This document shows positions 63,946-64,000 of a stretch of DNA of 64,000 nt, in pieces; position 1 is the first letter of the stretch; each line of letters starts with the position of its first letter. A program made the position numbers and the translations under genes. The stretch covers positions 2,170,001 to 2,234,000 of the forward strand of contig CAVURU010000003.1 of the NCBI GenBank assembly GCA_963744005.1. The letters are read 5' to 3'. The stretch comes from Palsa-504 sp963744005. GTDB taxonomy: Bacteria; Actinomycetota; Actinomycetes; Streptosporangiales; Streptosporangiaceae. The notes under the pieces were generated by a model. That model searched no databases. It was given only the letters and a program-made list of their open reading frames with translations, and had not been told where the DNA came from.

Positions 63946-64000
63946 CTAAGCGGGGAAGTCCGGCTTGTCGGCCGGCACCTCCAGGTCAGCCTTGGCCAGT
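63946..64000 (-). CDS. C-terminal end of an upstream gene
   Basis: The last 17 codons before a TAG at 63946-63948 read LAKADLEVPADKPDFPA; the rest lies beyond the right edge. The reading frame fits codon bias and the gap of 25 bp to the HAD gene suggests the same operon. Too short to identify. Confidence 0.45.
   Translation of the reverse strand, partial: LAKADLEVPADKPDFPA

Overview
The window is very GC-rich DNA (roughly 70 % by eye) with dense genes, GTG/TTG starts, ATGA overlaps, a WhiB7 regulator, a mycoredoxin and 13E12-type genes, so it comes from an actinomycete chromosome. The translation block reads rlmN - cdsA - frr - pyrH - tsf - rpsB - xerC - dprA - comM - yraN, the usual actinobacterial order. 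I cannot name the genus; a Streptosporangiales-like organism is only a guess. I see no rRNA, tRNA, CRISPR array, insertion sequence or prophage.

1-30 kb is a catabolic region. It holds an SCP-x-type thiolase with a DUF35 partner; a molybdenum hydroxylase with one FAD subunit, one 2Fe-2S subunit and two tandem large subunits; a TetR regulator; a double-length family III CoA-transferase; two alpha/beta hydrolases; two crotonase-fold proteins; five SDRs; an aldehyde dehydrogenase; two hot-dog (MaoC-type) hydratases; a VOC protein; an EthD-like protein; and an MBL hydrolase. EtfB, EtfA and an EtfD-like membrane Fe-S oxidoreductase can pass acyl-CoA dehydrogenase electrons to the quinone pool. Together this looks like CoA-thioester breakdown of a cyclic or branched substrate; the substrate is not readable from sequence. 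Two promoters 15 kb apart (about 9.0 and 24.3 kb) share a near-identical 54-bp block and probably belong to one regulon. The region closes with SDR genes, one of which has lost its catalytic Tyr and Lys, and a FolP2-like protein carrying a Gly-Val-Ser minisatellite.

30-34 kb is the whiB7 - uvrD2 - mycoredoxin neighbourhood known from mycobacteria, followed by an ANTAR protein. 34.3-36.7 kb is a small cassette: orphan cytosine-5 methyltransferase, a perfect 34-bp palindrome, a 17-codon leader ORF, a ParA-type ATPase and a short DNA-binding-like partner. 36.7-47 kb holds typA, a TPR-like membrane protein, a DUF222/HNH protein, a lipoprotein, a hexapeptide acyltransferase, rlmN and a SUFU-domain protein. 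47-59 kb is the translation and DNA-processing block, interrupted by a conserved unknown gene, a 764-bp gene-free stretch that folds into consecutive hairpins, and an MFS transporter. The right end has a GH65 phosphorylase with its beta-phosphoglucomutase-like partner.

Five conserved genes (etfA, a two-domain SDR, etfD, dprA, comM) each carry one single-base frameshift, mostly in short G/C runs. Assembly indels are the simplest explanation, so I annotate these genes across the shift. Three LexA-box-like sequences lie upstream of genes of unknown function (43.2, 52.8, 59.4 kb).
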